From Candidatus Syntrophopropionicum ammoniitolerans (GTDB lineage: Bacteria > Bacillota > Desulfotomaculia > Desulfotomaculales > Pelotomaculaceae): a stretch of DNA of 64,000 bases. Shown here piece after piece: positions 1 through 9,089 of this stretch. A program made the position numbers and the translations under genes. Every line of letters starts with the position of its first letter. Position 1 is the stretch's first letter. Location of the stretch: assembly GCA_013201395.1 (NCBI GenBank), contig JABMJD010000001.1, positions 62,001-126,000 on the forward strand. Direction: 5' to 3'. The notes beneath the pieces are model-generated. The model was not told the DNA's origin. It did no database searches and saw only the letters and a program-made list of their open reading frames with translations.

Positions 1-2
1 TG

Positions 3-542
3 ATTAATCCCTATTTTAGGGTCAGGCAGGTCAAAAATGATTTTGCCGAAAAAGGGATTGCAGTGATCAGCCCGCCGGGAAAACTCGCCGGCGCCGATAT
101 TCCGGCGCTGCCGCCAACCATCCACAGTGTTTTAGAGAATCCGGCAATTTATGGTGTTTTTGATGTTGGTGGCGGGGATATTGGGGCTACTGTTTTAGGC
201 CGTTTTAAAAATAAATTGCCCGATGGGGCTTTTAATCTTTTTTTGGTGGTAAATACCTGCCGTCCCTATAGTAGTAGTGTGTCGGATATAATCAACATCA
301 CACGGATGATTGAAGGGTCCTCCAGGTTAAATGTAGGCGCCCTGGTCAGCAATACCAATCTCGGTATGGAAACTGATGTGGCGACTATTCTGGCCGGGCA
401 CCGGGTTATAGCACAGGCCGCAGCACAAATGGCTTTGCCTGTGGCCTTTATCGGTTTACATGAGGGCCTGGCACCGGCCATGGGGAATATTGGTGTGCCC
501 TTGCTGCCCCTGACAATGTTTATGAAAACCCCCTGGCAGTGA
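3..542 (+). CDS. P-loop ATPase-like protein next to 2-oxoacid oxidoreductase genes (5' end cut off)
   Basis: The frame is open to the left edge of the window, so the true start lies outside. The visible part begins with NPYFR, which in this family follows the DLD element of a Walker-type ATPase. Later come DVGGGDIGAT and SNTNLG. The P-loop itself would lie upstream and is not seen. From memory, similar cytosolic ParA/CobQ-like nucleotide-binding proteins occur beside ferredoxin-dependent 2-oxoacid oxidoreductase genes in Clostridia and archaea; their job is unknown. It ends 61 bases before the ferredoxin subunit gene, so co-transcription is likely. An internal GTG at 63 could be mistaken for the start, but the sequence upstream also fits the family. 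Confidence 0.7.
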   Translation: MNPYFRVRQVKNDFAEKGIAVISPPGKLAGADIPALPPTIHSVLENPAIYGVFDVGGGDIGATVLGRFKNKLPDGAFNLFLVVNTCRPYSSSVSDIINITRMIEGSSRLNVGALVSNTNLGMETDVATILAGHRVIAQAAAQMALPVAFIGLHEGLAPAMGNIGVPLLPLTMFMKTPWQ

Positions 543-603
543 AAGAGGATTATATAGATATAGATTAGAAGCAAGTGAAGATATTTTTTAGGAGGGAGAA
601 ACT

Positions 604-822
604 ATGGCAAGGGTTATTTTTTTAGAAGAACGTTGCAAAGGATGCCAACTGTGCACGGCTGTATGCCCCAAAGGCATCATAGTGATGTCCGACAGCACAA
701 ATGGGATGGGCTATCACCCGGCCTCAGTGCCCGAGCAGGATAAATGCACCGGTTGCGGCATCTGCGCTCTAGTTTGTCCGGACATGGCTATTGTAGTGGA
801 GAGGGAGGAGAAAGCGGTTTGA
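604..822 (+). CDS. korD: 2-oxoacid:ferredoxin oxidoreductase, delta (ferredoxin) subunit
   Basis: A 72-residue ferredoxin with two CxxCxxCxxxCP clusters (CKGCQLCTAVCP near residues 11-22 and CTGCGICALVCP near 48-59), enough for two [4Fe-4S] centres. It passes electrons from the thiamine-diphosphate subunit to soluble ferredoxin. A strong ribosome site (GGAGGGAG) sits just before the ATG. The stop codon overlaps the TTG start of the alpha subunit, which suggests translational coupling. The order delta-alpha-beta-gamma is that of kor/vor-type operons. Whether the substrate is 2-oxoglutarate or a branched-chain 2-oxoacid cannot be told from sequence alone. Confidence 0.9.
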   Translation: MARVIFLEERCKGCQLCTAVCPKGIIVMSDSTNGMGYHPASVPEQDKCTGCGICALVCPDMAIVVEREEKAV

Positions 823-1883
823 GAGTCTTAATGAAGGGAAATGAAGCCATCGGAGAAGGTGCGGTAAGGGCCGGCTGCCGCTATTTTTTTGGCTATCCGA
901 TTACACCCCAGAGCGAACTGACTCACTATCTGGCCAAACGGCTACCCGAGGTAGGAGGACTATTCCTACAAGCAGAAAGTGAAGTGGCATCCATCAATAT
1001 GGTCTATGGTGCTGCCGCTGCCGGGGCTAGAGTGATGACCTCCTCCTCCGGTCCGGGGATCAGCTTGATGCAGGAAGGCCTATCATATTTAGCCGGGTCC
1101 GAGCTGCCCAGTGTAATAGTCAACCTGATGCGGGGCGGACCGGGACTGGGTAATATTGCCCCTTCCCAATCCGATTATTTTCAAGCTGTTAAAGGTGGCG
1201 GTCACGGTGATTACCATATGATTGTGCTGGCCCCTAATACTGCCCAGGAAATGTTGGACACTATGGGCAAAGCCTTTGATTTGGCGGATCAGTATCGCAA
1301 CCCGGTAATGGTGATGGCTGATGGGATCATGGGGCAAATGATGGAAGCGGTTGATTTGGCTGGGGATACAAAGATTGAGATTCCTCCCAAACCATGGGCC
1401 ACTACCGGTATGGCCCACCATACAGGTAAAAATGTGATCAACTCCTGCCTGGTGATTCCGGAAGAAATGGAGGAGTTAAACCTCAGGCTGGAGAAAAAAT
1501 ACAAAGTGATCAGCCAAAAGGAGCAAGCCTGTGATCAATATATGTTGGCCGATGCCGATATTGTATTAGTGGCCTTTGGGTTGGTGTCTAGAATCTGCAT
1601 GTCGGCAGTGGAAAAGGCGCGGGCCATGGGCATCAAGGCCGGTTTGATCAGGCCCATCACCCTGTGGCCTTTCCCTACCGAGTTAATTGAAAAAACAGCA
1701 GACAAAACCAGGGCTTATCTGACGGTGGAGATGAACATGGGCCAGATGATTGAAGATGTGCGGCTGGCCGTAAGAGGACGGGCTCCCGTTTTTCATTATG
1801 GTCGTTTGGGCGGCATGGTTCCGGAACTAAAGGATGTCCTGGCGGAAATAAAGAATTTACATGAGGGGGGTACCGGACGTTGA
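819..1883 (+). CDS. korA: 2-oxoacid:ferredoxin oxidoreductase, alpha subunit
   Basis: A 354-residue protein with the pyrimidine-binding domain of pyruvate/2-oxoglutarate ferredoxin oxidoreductases ([11 protein letters not shown] near residue 25, then a [11 protein letters not shown] segment) and the transketolase-C-like domain II. With the beta subunit it oxidatively decarboxylates a 2-oxoacid to acyl-CoA and reduces ferredoxin; in anaerobes it may also run in reverse to fix CO2. I chose the TTG at 819 because GGGAGGAG lies 8 bases upstream and the TTGA overlap with korD is typical; the ATG at 831 is an alternative. An in-frame start at 744 would lie inside korD and is unlikely. Confidence 0.92.
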   Translation: MRVLMKGNEAIGEGAVRAGCRYFFGYPITPQSELTHYLAKRLPEVGGLFLQAESEVASINMVYGAAAAGARVMTSSSGPGISLMQEGLSYLAGSELPSVIVNLMRGGPGLGNIAPSQSDYFQAVKGGGHGDYHMIVLAPNTAQEMLDTMGKAFDLADQYRNPVMVMADGIMGQMMEAVDLAGDTKIEIPPKPWATTGMAHHTGKNVINSCLVIPEEMEELNLRLEKKYKVISQKEQACDQYMLADADIVLVAFGLVSRICMSAVEKARAMGIKAGLIRPITLWPFPTELIEKTADKTRAYLTVEMNMGQMIEDVRLAVRGRAPVFHYGRLGGMVPELKDVLAEIKNLHEGGTGR

Positions 1884-2629
1884 AAAAAGCATTTTCCAGA
1901 CCCCAATCACTCCTAGACGTGCCCTTCCATTATTGCCCGGGTTGTACTCATGGTGTTGCCCACCGCCTGGTCGGTGAGGTGATTGATGAGCTGGGCATCC
2001 AGGACAATGTTATTGGCCATGCACCGGTGGGATGCGCCGTCTTTACCATGGATTACTTTGATTTCGATATGATTTCCGCTGCTCACGGCCGGGCGCCGGC
2101 GGTAGCAACCGGTGTCAAACGTGTCCTGCCCGATCGGGTGGTTTTTACCTATCAAGGTGATGGTGACCTGGCGGCTATAGGCACCGGTGAATTCGTTCAC
2201 GCGGCGGTCAGGGGGGAAAAGATCACCTGTATTTTTATCAATAACGCTGTCTATGGCATGACCGGTGGGCAAATGGCACCCACTACCCTGCCCGGGCAGA
2301 AGACCAAGACTACCCCCTTTGGTCGCGATAGTGTAATCAGTGGTTACCCGATTAAGGTTTGCGAGATGTTGACCCCTCTTGACGGGGCTGCCTACATTGC
2401 CCGGGCTGCTGTGCACAGTCCCCGGGCCATCATACAGGCCAAGAAGGCTATCAAAAAAGCCTTTCAGGTACAGATGGCCGGGCTGGGGTTTTCTCTGGTA
2501 GAAATTCTCTCCACCTGTCCCACCAATTGGGGCCTGACGCCTTTAGAGGCGGTAAAATGGCTGGAAGAAAACATGATCCCCTATTTTCCCCTGGGAGAAT
2601 ACAAGGTACCAGCGGCGGGGGTGATATAG
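1880..2629 (+). CDS. korB: 2-oxoacid:ferredoxin oxidoreductase, beta (thiamine diphosphate) subunit
   Basis: A 249-residue subunit that binds thiamine diphosphate: the motif GDGDLAAIG followed about 25 residues later by NN ([13 protein letters not shown]) is the TPP signature. CPGCTHG near residues 19-25 matches the start of this family. The TTG start overlaps the alpha-subunit stop (TTGA), and GAGGGGGG lies upstream. It forms the catalytic core with korA. The sequence [11 protein letters not shown] is typical of the 2-oxoglutarate/2-ketoisovalerate branch rather than pyruvate oxidoreductase, an inference from pattern only. Confidence 0.92.
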   Translation: MKKAFSRPQSLLDVPFHYCPGCTHGVAHRLVGEVIDELGIQDNVIGHAPVGCAVFTMDYFDFDMISAAHGRAPAVATGVKRVLPDRVVFTYQGDGDLAAIGTGEFVHAAVRGEKITCIFINNAVYGMTGGQMAPTTLPGQKTKTTPFGRDSVISGYPIKVCEMLTPLDGAAYIARAAVHSPRAIIQAKKAIKKAFQVQMAGLGFSLVEILSTCPTNWGLTPLEAVKWLEENMIPYFPLGEYKVPAAGVI

Positions 2630-3190
2630 ATGATGGAAGCAATCTACATTGCCGGCCATGGGGGCCAGGGGACACTTTCCACCGGCCAGTTGCTGGCCAA
2701 CGCCTGTTTGAAGGAGGGTAAATTTGTAGCATATTTGCCCCATTATGGTGTAGAAAAGCGTGGCGGTGTGTCTAACTGTGGGGTGACTATTTCCAATCAA
2801 CAGATTAGTTCCCCTTTTGTTACTGAGCCCACAGTTTTAATAGTCATGAACAACCTATCTCTGGAAAGGTATGAAAAGGCAGTGGTCCCGGGCGGGCTGT
2901 TGATCACCAACAGCTCACTGGTGGAAAATGCTGTTACCAGGAATGATGTCCGGGTTGTGCCTATAGCGGCTAACGAAGAGGCGGAAAGAATGGGCCACCC
3001 CATGGTGGCGAATAATATAATCCTGGGTGCTTTACTTGAGCTCACTGGGGTGGTGTCAGTGGAAACTGTGGCCGATTCATTGAAAGAGGTGCTGCCCGAG
3101 CGACACCACGGCAAGATTCCCGCCAACCTGCAGGCTTTGGAAAGAGGGGCAGCACTGGCCAGAAAGCATAAGCTGGTTGATCAGAGGTAG
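2630..3190 (+). CDS. korC: 2-oxoacid:ferredoxin oxidoreductase, gamma subunit
   Basis: A 186-residue gamma (domain III) subunit. GHGGQGTLSTGQLLA near residues 9-23 is the family signature, followed by YGVEKRGG. This domain completes the CoA-binding surface of the enzyme. It starts directly after the korB stop codon, so the four subunits form one operon. After the stop, CGGGGT (3190-3195) and ACCCCG (3230-3235) can pair across a wide loop, but there is no T-run, so a terminator there is doubtful. Confidence 0.9.
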   Translation: MMEAIYIAGHGGQGTLSTGQLLANACLKEGKFVAYLPHYGVEKRGGVSNCGVTISNQQISSPFVTEPTVLIVMNNLSLERYEKAVVPGGLLITNSSLVENAVTRNDVRVVPIAANEEAERMGHPMVANNIILGALLELTGVVSVETVADSLKEVLPERHHGKIPANLQALERGAALARKHKLVDQR

Positions 3191-3264
3191 CGGGGTGGCA
3201 GGGCATATCTTATAGAACTAAAGATTCTAACCCCGCACCTGGAAAACGTTAAGGTGGTGGTGTT

Positions 3265-4389
3265 GTGGTCAATGCCAAAAGGATAGTGGAAGAGTTTTTT
3301 GAATTGGTTCAGATCGATAGCGTATCCGGCAAGGAACGGCGGATAGCGGACTTACTCAAGAAAAAACTGGCTGCTCTGGGCCTAGAGGTGTTTGAGGACG
3401 GGGCCGGCCGGAAGGTGGGTTCCGATACCGGTAATATTATTGCCAAAATGCCGGGCAGCGGTAGTGGCCCGGTGCTCATGCTTTGTGCTCATATGGATAC
3501 GGTGGAGCCGGGCAGTGGGATTAAGCCCCGCATAGAAGGTGATGTGATCCGTTCCGCCGGTGACACTGTGCTGGGGGCTGATGATAAAGCCGGTATAGTG
3601 ACCATTTTAGAAGTTTTACGGGTGATCCGGGAGCAAAACATTAACCATAGCGGCCTGGAGGTTGTTTTTACCATCTGGGAAGAAGGAGGGCTATTTGGGG
3701 CCAAAAACCTTGATTTTAGTCAGCTGGAAGCCAGGGTTGGTTTTGTTCTTGATGGTGATGGTTCACCGGGTTCTATTATTGTCAAGGCCCCGTCCCAGGA
3801 TCGGATTGGGGCCACGATTAGAGGCCGGGCGGCCCATGCGGGAATAAATCCGGAAGATGGTATTAATGCCATCCAGGTAGCCGCACACGCCATAGCGCAA
3901 ATGAGATTAGGCCGCATAGATCATGAAACTACCAGTAATATCGGTGTGATTACCGGTGGGAAAGCTACCAATATAGTGCCGGCAAGCGTTACCCTGGACG
4001 GTGAAACCAGGAGCCTGGACAGCTATAAGCGTGAAACCCTCACTACCGCTATGTGCGGGCTGATTAAAAAAACGGCCGTCAAATTCGGCGCCGGTGTGGA
4101 TATAGTGACGGAAACAGTCTATGAAGGTTATGATCTAGACGCCGATTCTCCGCCTGTACAGCTGGCCGTTGAGGCTGCTTCCAGGCTGGGACTAACAGCC
4201 AGCCGGGAAAAAACGGGGGGCGGTAGTGACGCTAATGTATTCAACTGTAACGGAATTGAGACCACTGTGCTGGGCATCGGCATGAAAAAGGTGCATACCA
4301 CAGAGGAGTATATCGCCTTAAAGGATATGTACCAAAACGCCGTTTATTTGCTGGAAATAGTAAAATCTGCCCAGAAGAGAGCACGCTAG
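3265..4389 (+). CDS. M20/M42-family metallopeptidase (tripeptidase/PepT-like)
   Basis: A 374-residue cytosolic zinc aminopeptidase of the M20 PepT-like group, similar in layout to Bacillus YqjE. Metal ligands are visible: H in CAHMDTV near residue 74, D in LGADDKAG, the catalytic EE in WEEGG, D in DGDG and a late H in KKVHTTEEY. The dimerisation domain lies in the middle (RGRAAHAG). It probably trims short peptides. The start is a GTG preceded by AAGGTGG. The stop overlaps by four bases the stop of the minus-strand mciZ-like gene, so the two converge. Confidence 0.85.
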   Translation: MVNAKRIVEEFFELVQIDSVSGKERRIADLLKKKLAALGLEVFEDGAGRKVGSDTGNIIAKMPGSGSGPVLMLCAHMDTVEPGSGIKPRIEGDVIRSAGDTVLGADDKAGIVTILEVLRVIREQNINHSGLEVVFTIWEEGGLFGAKNLDFSQLEARVGFVLDGDGSPGSIIVKAPSQDRIGATIRGRAAHAGINPEDGINAIQVAAHAIAQMRLGRIDHETTSNIGVITGGKATNIVPASVTLDGETRSLDSYKRETLTTAMCGLIKKTAVKFGAGVDIVTETVYEGYDLDADSPPVQLAVEAASRLGLTASREKTGGGSDANVFNCNGIETTVLGIGMKKVHTTEEYIALKDMYQNAVYLLEIVKSAQKRAR

Positions 4390-4514
4390 TTAAACATTTC
4401 CATAATTAGCTCCCTGACAGTCCGGTGCCTGTTTTTGTAATGAATAAGCAGCTCCCGGACTTCTTTTATCCTGCCACAGATAAACAGTCCCTCATTTTGG
4501 ATGTAAATCTTCAT
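4386..4514 (-). CDS. mciZ: MciZ-like small FtsZ-ring inhibitor, 42 aa
   Basis: A 42-codon minus-strand gene with a strong ribosome site (GGGGAGGTG, 4520-4528) before its ATG. The protein begins MKIYIQNEGLFICGR and continues with KEVRELLIHY. A short beta-strand, then G[KR]..E[IV]R..L..Y and a basic-amphipathic helix match the layout of Bacillus MciZ, a 40-residue sporulation peptide that caps FtsZ filaments and blocks Z-ring formation in the mother cell. As I recall, mciZ in Bacillus also lies near spoIIM and xerD, as here. It is too short for most gene finders. The homology is my reading of pattern and context and needs a profile search. Confidence 0.75.
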   Translation of the reverse strand: MKIYIQNEGLFICGRIKEVRELLIHYKNRHRTVRELIMEMFN

Positions 4515-4656
4515 AAATTGCACCTCCCCGTGATCCTTTTCCCTTTAACTGCGAGCCTGTTTAATATATGAGCCGGGGGTGGGGTTTATACCGGCTTGGA
4601 AAGGTTTTGTTTGCTTCTGTACAGAGTGAATATGAAAAACATCCCCCTGGCCGTTA

Positions 4657-4687
4657 GTCATAATGTTTTAGGCTCGGCCATAAAAAT
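4657..4687 (+). promoter_or_regulatory. Putative sigma-E promoter of spoIIM
   Basis: GTCATAAT (4657-4664), 14 bases, then CATAAAAAT (4679-4687). The Bacillus sigma-E consensus is about GTCATATT, 14 bases, CATACAAT. The match and spacing are good, and spoIIM is a classic sigma-E gene. No start-site data are available. Confidence 0.6.
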
Positions 4688-4747
4688 AAACAGCAACAGC
4701 AAATACCTAATAATAATATGCTCGTGCAGGCAAAGGGGGGTAAAAGG

Positions 4748-5377
4748 ATGGGCAACAGGCTCCTGCTTCTCTGGGCCGGTTCCCTCCGGCAGAGCTGGCC
4801 TGCCTATTTGCTAATTTTGCTTCTGTTTGCCCTGGGCCTGGCACTAGGGGTTTATGGCGCCCAGAGGTTACATGGCGATCAGGTGCAGGAATTGGGCTTG
4901 TTTCTGGATCAGTTTATGATCCAGGCGGGTACGATGGAGATCGATGCCATAAAAGCCCTGCAAGATTTCTTTTATCGGCATGTCGTGGTCATAGTGGCGG
5001 TTTATCTCCTGGGTATTACGGTAATAGGTATCCCGGTGATACTGGGGATAATAGTAACCCGTGGTTTTGTGCTGGGATATACGGTCAGCTTTTTAGCCGG
5101 CACAAAGGGTGCCCAGGGGATTGCCTTAATCTGTGCCGCTGTTTTGCCCCAAAACCTGATTCTGATCCCCGCTCTTTTGCTGGCCGGGGTGGCGGCACTG
5201 TCCTTTGCCGTGCTGCTGATCAGAAGATTTAATAACTCGGCTCTAACCATCTGGCCCAGTTTTGTCGGGTATAGCGGTCTTGCTATTGTGGTTTTGCTCT
5301 GTGTGGCAGCAGCAGGTCTGATAGAGGTTTATTTGACACCATACTTGGTGCGGTTGGCGGCAAATTATATTTTTTAA
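4748..5377 (+). CDS. spoIIM: Stage II sporulation protein M
   Basis: A 209-residue membrane protein with an N-terminal transmembrane helix (LLILLLFALGLALGVYGA), a short extracytoplasmic part and about four more helices, the SpoIIM/DUF95 plan. SpoIIM scaffolds the SpoIIDMP peptidoglycan-degrading machine that drives engulfment of the forespore. The ATG at 4748 follows AAGGGGGG with 7-base spacing; an upstream in-frame start at 4718 would lie before the ribosome site. A sigma-E-like promoter sits about 60 bases upstream and a hairpin terminator follows the gene. Confidence 0.88.
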   Translation: MGNRLLLLWAGSLRQSWPAYLLILLLFALGLALGVYGAQRLHGDQVQELGLFLDQFMIQAGTMEIDAIKALQDFFYRHVVVIVAVYLLGITVIGIPVILGIIVTRGFVLGYTVSFLAGTKGAQGIALICAAVLPQNLILIPALLLAGVAALSFAVLLIRRFNNSALTIWPSFVGYSGLAIVVLLCVAAAGLIEVYLTPYLVRLAANYIF

Positions 5378-5420
5378 AAAATGGTCTGGTGGTATTTTTA
5401 TTTTGTAAAGGAATGTTCCG

Positions 5421-5454
5421 ACCCATGTGGAAGAAGAAACATGGGTTTGTTTTC
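5421..5454 (+). terminator. Intrinsic terminator after spoIIM
   Basis: ACCCATGT (5421-5428) pairs perfectly with ACATGGGT (5439-5446) over a 10-base loop and is followed by TTGTTTTC. It lies between spoIIM and xerD, so xerD may depend partly on read-through. Confidence 0.65.
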
Positions 5455-5470
5455 TATAAGGGGTAAAAAA

Positions 5471-6355
5471 ATGGATCAACTCGTAGATGAATTTTTATAT
5501 CATTTGACAGTGGAACGTGGTTTAGCCGAAAATACGCTGCAATCCTACCAGTCGGATCTGACCGCTTACCTGGCATTTTTGCGCCAGGAGGAAATAAATT
5601 GTCTGGAGCAGGCGGATCGGAATATGGTGATGACCTATATTTACCGGTTGCAATTAAAAGGGCGCTCACCGGCAACGATATCCCGCCGCCTGGCTTCATT
5701 GCGCTCATTTTACAAATTCCTAATTAGAGAAGAACTGCTGGAACGGGATCCGACTACGGATCTGGAATCGCCCAAACAGCGCCAGAAACTGCCCCGGGTG
5801 CTTACCATTGAGGAAGTGGACCTGCTGCTGAAACAACCCAAAACTGAGGAGCCGGCCGGTTTAAGGGATCGGGCTATGTTTGAGCTCCTGTACGCTACCG
5901 GAATAAGGGTTTCTGAGCTGGTTTCCCTGAACCTGGATCAGGTTCATATTGATCATGGCTTTATCCGTTGTTTTGGCAAAGGCGAGAAGGAACGAATTGT
6001 GCCCCTGGGCGACATAGCTGCCCGTTATCTGCGGGAATATCTGGCCCGGGGCAGGTGCAAACTGGTCAGAAGGAATAACCCTTCGTTTTTTTTGAACCAT
6101 CATGGTAGAAGGTTAACCAGACAGGGTTTTTGGAAAATCATTAAAAAACATGCCCGCCTGGCAGGGATTGCCAAGGATGTGACACCCCACACTATCAGAC
6201 ATTCCTTTGCCACCCACCTGCTGGAAAATGGTGCCGATATCCGGTCGGTGCAGGCCATGCTGGGCCATGCCGATATCAGCACTACGCAAATATATACCCA
6301 TCTTACCAGGAACAAATTGAAAGATATTTATGACCGGACCCACCCCAGGGCTTGA
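5471..6355 (+). CDS. xerD: Tyrosine recombinase XerD
   Basis: A 294-residue tyrosine recombinase. The N-terminal SAM-like DNA-binding domain covers about residues 1-85 and the catalytic domain follows, with R (ATGIRVSEL), K (CFGKGEKER), HTIRHSFATHLL, H in LGHADISTTQ and the nucleophile Y in QIYTH. With XerC it resolves chromosome dimers at dif. The ATG at 5471 has AAGGGG 6-7 bases upstream; earlier in-frame starts run through the spoIIM terminator. The spoIIM-xerD-deoB-pdp-dacF order is conserved in sporulating Firmicutes, which favours XerD over XerC. A second Xer protein is encoded at 38963. Confidence 0.9.
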   Translation: MDQLVDEFLYHLTVERGLAENTLQSYQSDLTAYLAFLRQEEINCLEQADRNMVMTYIYRLQLKGRSPATISRRLASLRSFYKFLIREELLERDPTTDLESPKQRQKLPRVLTIEEVDLLLKQPKTEEPAGLRDRAMFELLYATGIRVSELVSLNLDQVHIDHGFIRCFGKGEKERIVPLGDIAARYLREYLARGRCKLVRRNNPSFFLNHHGRRLTRQGFWKIIKKHARLAGIAKDVTPHTIRHSFATHLLENGADIRSVQAMLGHADISTTQIYTHLTRNKLKDIYDRTHPRA

Positions 6356-6470
6356 TGCCTGGAAATAATAATGAACTGATGTTAAGGGGACAGTTGGCGA
6401 ACAATATCCTAACTGCCCTGCTAAGATAGGGTTAGTAAAAATTTTTTTTGCACACGATGGGGGGAACAAG

Positions 6471-7649
6471 ATGATGATCAACAGGGTAGCATTGTTTGTG
6501 CTTGACAGTGTCGGTGTAGGAGAATTACCCGATGCCAGGGACTATGGGGATTGCGGCAGCAACACCCTGGGGAATATATCCCGTGCTGTAGGTGGACTGA
6601 ATATGCCCCACCTGGGCCGGCTCGGTCTGGGGAATATAATCCCCATAGAAGGTGTACCCCCGGCGGCCGCTCCGGCGGCCTCATACGGACGTATGGCGGA
6701 AAAGTCTCCGGGTAAGGATACCACTACCGGCCACTGGGAAATGGCCGGCATGATCCTCAAACAGCCCTTCCCGGTATACCCCCATGGTTTTCCTGCTTTT
6801 TTGATCAAATCCTATGAGGGGAAAATAGGCCGCCGGGTCCTGGGCAACAAGGCTGCTTCCGGTACCGCCATCATTGAGGAACTTGGTGCTGAGCATATGG
6901 CCACAGGTTCTCCCATTGTCTACACATCCGCCGATAGTGTTTTTCAGGTAGCTGCCCATGAGGAAGTAATCCCCCTGGAGGAATTGTACCGGATCTGTCG
7001 TATAGCCAGGGAGATGCTCAGGGGCGAACATGCCGTCGGCCGGGTGATTGCCAGGCCCTTTGTCGGTCAGCCGGGGAATTTTCGCCGGACGGTCAACAGG
7101 CATGATTTTTCTCTTAAACCACCAGGTTACACCCTGCTGGATCTGCTGGTGGACAAAGGTATACCAGTGACTGCTGTTGGTAAAATTAGGGATGTTTTTG
7201 CCGGACAGGGTATCACACATACCGTATCAACGAAGGGTAATGATGAGGGTATGGACAAGTCCCTGCAGTTAATCAAGTCCGACACCAGGGGATTGATCTT
7301 TACCAACCTGGTAGATTTTGATATGCTCTACGGCCACCGTAATAACCCGCGGGGATACGGTGATGCCCTGGAGGAGTTCGACTGCTGGTTACCCCGGCTT
7401 TTAGAGGCGCTCAAAGAAGATGATGTTTTAATGATCACCGCCGATCACGGCTGTGATCCCACCACTCCTTCTACAGATCACTCCCGGGAATATGTACCTA
7501 TCTTGATATATGGCAAAAGGATTTTGGGTGGTGTTAACCTGGGTGTGAGAGAGACCTTTGCCGATATAGCTGCTACCATAGCAGAAGCCTTCGGCCTGCA
7601 GTTTGATGTGGGACAGAGCTTCTGGCAGCAGGTATATAGGGGCCAATAG
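6471..7649 (+). CDS. deoB: Phosphopentomutase
   Basis: A 392-residue alkaline-phosphatase-superfamily enzyme that interconverts (deoxy)ribose-1-phosphate and -5-phosphate in nucleoside salvage. Metal ligands are visible: [14 protein letters not shown] at the N-terminus, the active-site T in [10 protein letters not shown], and TADHGCDPT with a later H (STDHSREY). The length is normal. ATG-ATG at 6471 follows GGGGGGAAC. It is 24 bases from the nucleoside phosphorylase gene, with which it forms a pathway: phosphorolysis, then isomerisation. Confidence 0.95.
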   Translation: MMINRVALFVLDSVGVGELPDARDYGDCGSNTLGNISRAVGGLNMPHLGRLGLGNIIPIEGVPPAAAPAASYGRMAEKSPGKDTTTGHWEMAGMILKQPFPVYPHGFPAFLIKSYEGKIGRRVLGNKAASGTAIIEELGAEHMATGSPIVYTSADSVFQVAAHEEVIPLEELYRICRIAREMLRGEHAVGRVIARPFVGQPGNFRRTVNRHDFSLKPPGYTLLDLLVDKGIPVTAVGKIRDVFAGQGITHTVSTKGNDEGMDKSLQLIKSDTRGLIFTNLVDFDMLYGHRNNPRGYGDALEEFDCWLPRLLEALKEDDVLMITADHGCDPTTPSTDHSREYVPILIYGKRILGGVNLGVRETFADIAATIAEAFGLQFDVGQSFWQQVYRGQ

Positions 7650-7673
7650 GCGACAAAAAGGGAATGTTACAAT

Positions 7674-8999
7674 ATGCGCATGTATGAACTGATCCAAAAA
7701 AAGAAAGAAGGCCGGGCCCTGGCCACAAAAGAAATTTATTATTTTGTGCAGGGCTATATGGACGATCTGATACCTGATTATCAGGTGTCCGCTCTGCTGA
7801 TGGCCATATATTTTTGTGGTCTTAATAAGAGAGAAACTACCGATCTCACTATGGCCATCTGTAACTCCGGAGAGCAGGTAGACCTGTCTGCTATTCCCGG
7901 TGTCAAGGTGGATAAGCACAGCACCGGCGGGGTGGGAGATAAAACTACCCTGGTACTAATACCACTGGTAGCGGCAGCGGGGTTGCCGGTGGCCAAAATG
8001 TCCGGCCGGGGACTGGGTCATACCGGTGGCACTGTGGACAAGCTGGAGTCCATACCTGGTTTTCAGGTGGCCCTTGATTCCGAGGGGTTTATCAGCCAGG
8101 TGCGCCGGATTGGTGCCGCGGTAGTAGCCCAGACAAACCTGCTGGCACCGGCGGATAAAAAACTATATGCCCTCAGGGATGTAACGGCCACTGTGGACAG
8201 CATTCCTTTGATTGCCAGCAGTATCATGAGTAAAAAAATTGCCTCCGGCGCCGATGCTATTGTCCTGGATGTCAAAGTGGGCAGCGGTGCCTTTATGCCT
8301 GATCAACAAAGGGCGATCAAACTGGCCCGGACCATGGTGGATATCGGGAACCAGGCCGGAAGGCGGACTGCCGCCCTGGTGACAAATATGGATCAGCCCC
8401 TGGGTTTGGCCGTTGGTAATGCTCTGGAAGTGCAGGAAGCTATTGATACATTGCAGGGGCAAGGCCCCGGGGACCTGCTGGAAATCTGCCTGGAGCTGGG
8501 AGCAATGATGCTGTTGCTGGCGGGAAAGGTGGCTGATTTGCCGGCCGGAAGGGGAAAACTGCTTAACCTACTAAAAAATGGCATGGCTCTTAACAAACTG
8601 CAGGAGTTAATTATGGCCCAGGGAGGTGACCCCCGGGTAGTAAGACAGGATGGCTTACTACCCGGGGCTGAGTTTACACTGGCTGTTCCTGCACCTTCTA
8701 CGGGTTATATCAGGGGGATAAACGCAGCGGCTATTGGTCGTGGGGCTATGCTGCTGGGCGCCGGCAGGGAAAATATAGCATCAGTGATCGATCCATCTGC
8801 CGGTATCGTTTTGCAAAAAAAAGTTGGCGATACTGTAAAAACCGGGGCCACCCTGGCTTTGTTACATGCCAATAGCACAGAGGGGCTGGAACAAGTGGCG
8901 GCAGATGTGCGTAATGCTTATCAAATTGGTGTCGATAAGCCCCGGCCGGCACAGCTTATACTGGGCACGGTCCCAGTGGAACTGTCCAGGCCGGGCTGA
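7674..8999 (+). CDS. pdp: Pyrimidine-nucleoside phosphorylase
   Basis: A 441-residue member of the thymidine/pyrimidine phosphorylase family. The signature KMSGRGLGHTGGTVDKLE (residues 108-125) and the phosphate-binding KVDKHSTGGVGDKTT (from about residue 79) are intact. It cleaves uridine or (deoxy)thymidine with phosphate to the base and (deoxy)ribose-1-phosphate, which DeoB then converts. The C-terminal domain with a lipoyl-like fold is complete. It ends 91 bases before dacF, and a sigma-G-like promoter lies between them. Confidence 0.93.
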   Translation: MRMYELIQKKKEGRALATKEIYYFVQGYMDDLIPDYQVSALLMAIYFCGLNKRETTDLTMAICNSGEQVDLSAIPGVKVDKHSTGGVGDKTTLVLIPLVAAAGLPVAKMSGRGLGHTGGTVDKLESIPGFQVALDSEGFISQVRRIGAAVVAQTNLLAPADKKLYALRDVTATVDSIPLIASSIMSKKIASGADAIVLDVKVGSGAFMPDQQRAIKLARTMVDIGNQAGRRTAALVTNMDQPLGLAVGNALEVQEAIDTLQGQGPGDLLEICLELGAMMLLLAGKVADLPAGRGKLLNLLKNGMALNKLQELIMAQGGDPRVVRQDGLLPGAEFTLAVPAPSTGYIRGINAAAIGRGAMLLGAGRENIASVIDPSAGIVLQKKVGDTVKTGATLALLHANSTEGLEQVAADVRNAYQIGVDKPRPAQLILGTVPVELSRPG

Positions 9000-9025
9000 T
9001 GGAGTGAGGGTTTGATATCTCCGGT

Positions 9026-9054
9026 GTATAACTTTAGTTATTGTAAACATAATA
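9026..9054 (+). promoter_or_regulatory. Putative forespore (sigma-G type) promoter of dacF
   Basis: GTATA (9026-9030), 17 bases, CATAATA (9048-9054), close to the sigma-G pattern GnATR-N17/18-CATnnTA. Bacillus dacF is expressed in the forespore. The same arrangement appears before the dodecin gene and, less perfectly, before the gerW and ku units. Confidence 0.6.
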
Positions 9055-9089
9055 GAAAATGACTAAAAGATAGGAGGAGGTATCACTAC

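Noticed and set aside
4596-4747. Extra gene or longer N-terminus before spoIIM
   Set aside because: The reading frames there have no ribosome site and overlap the sigma-E-like promoter.
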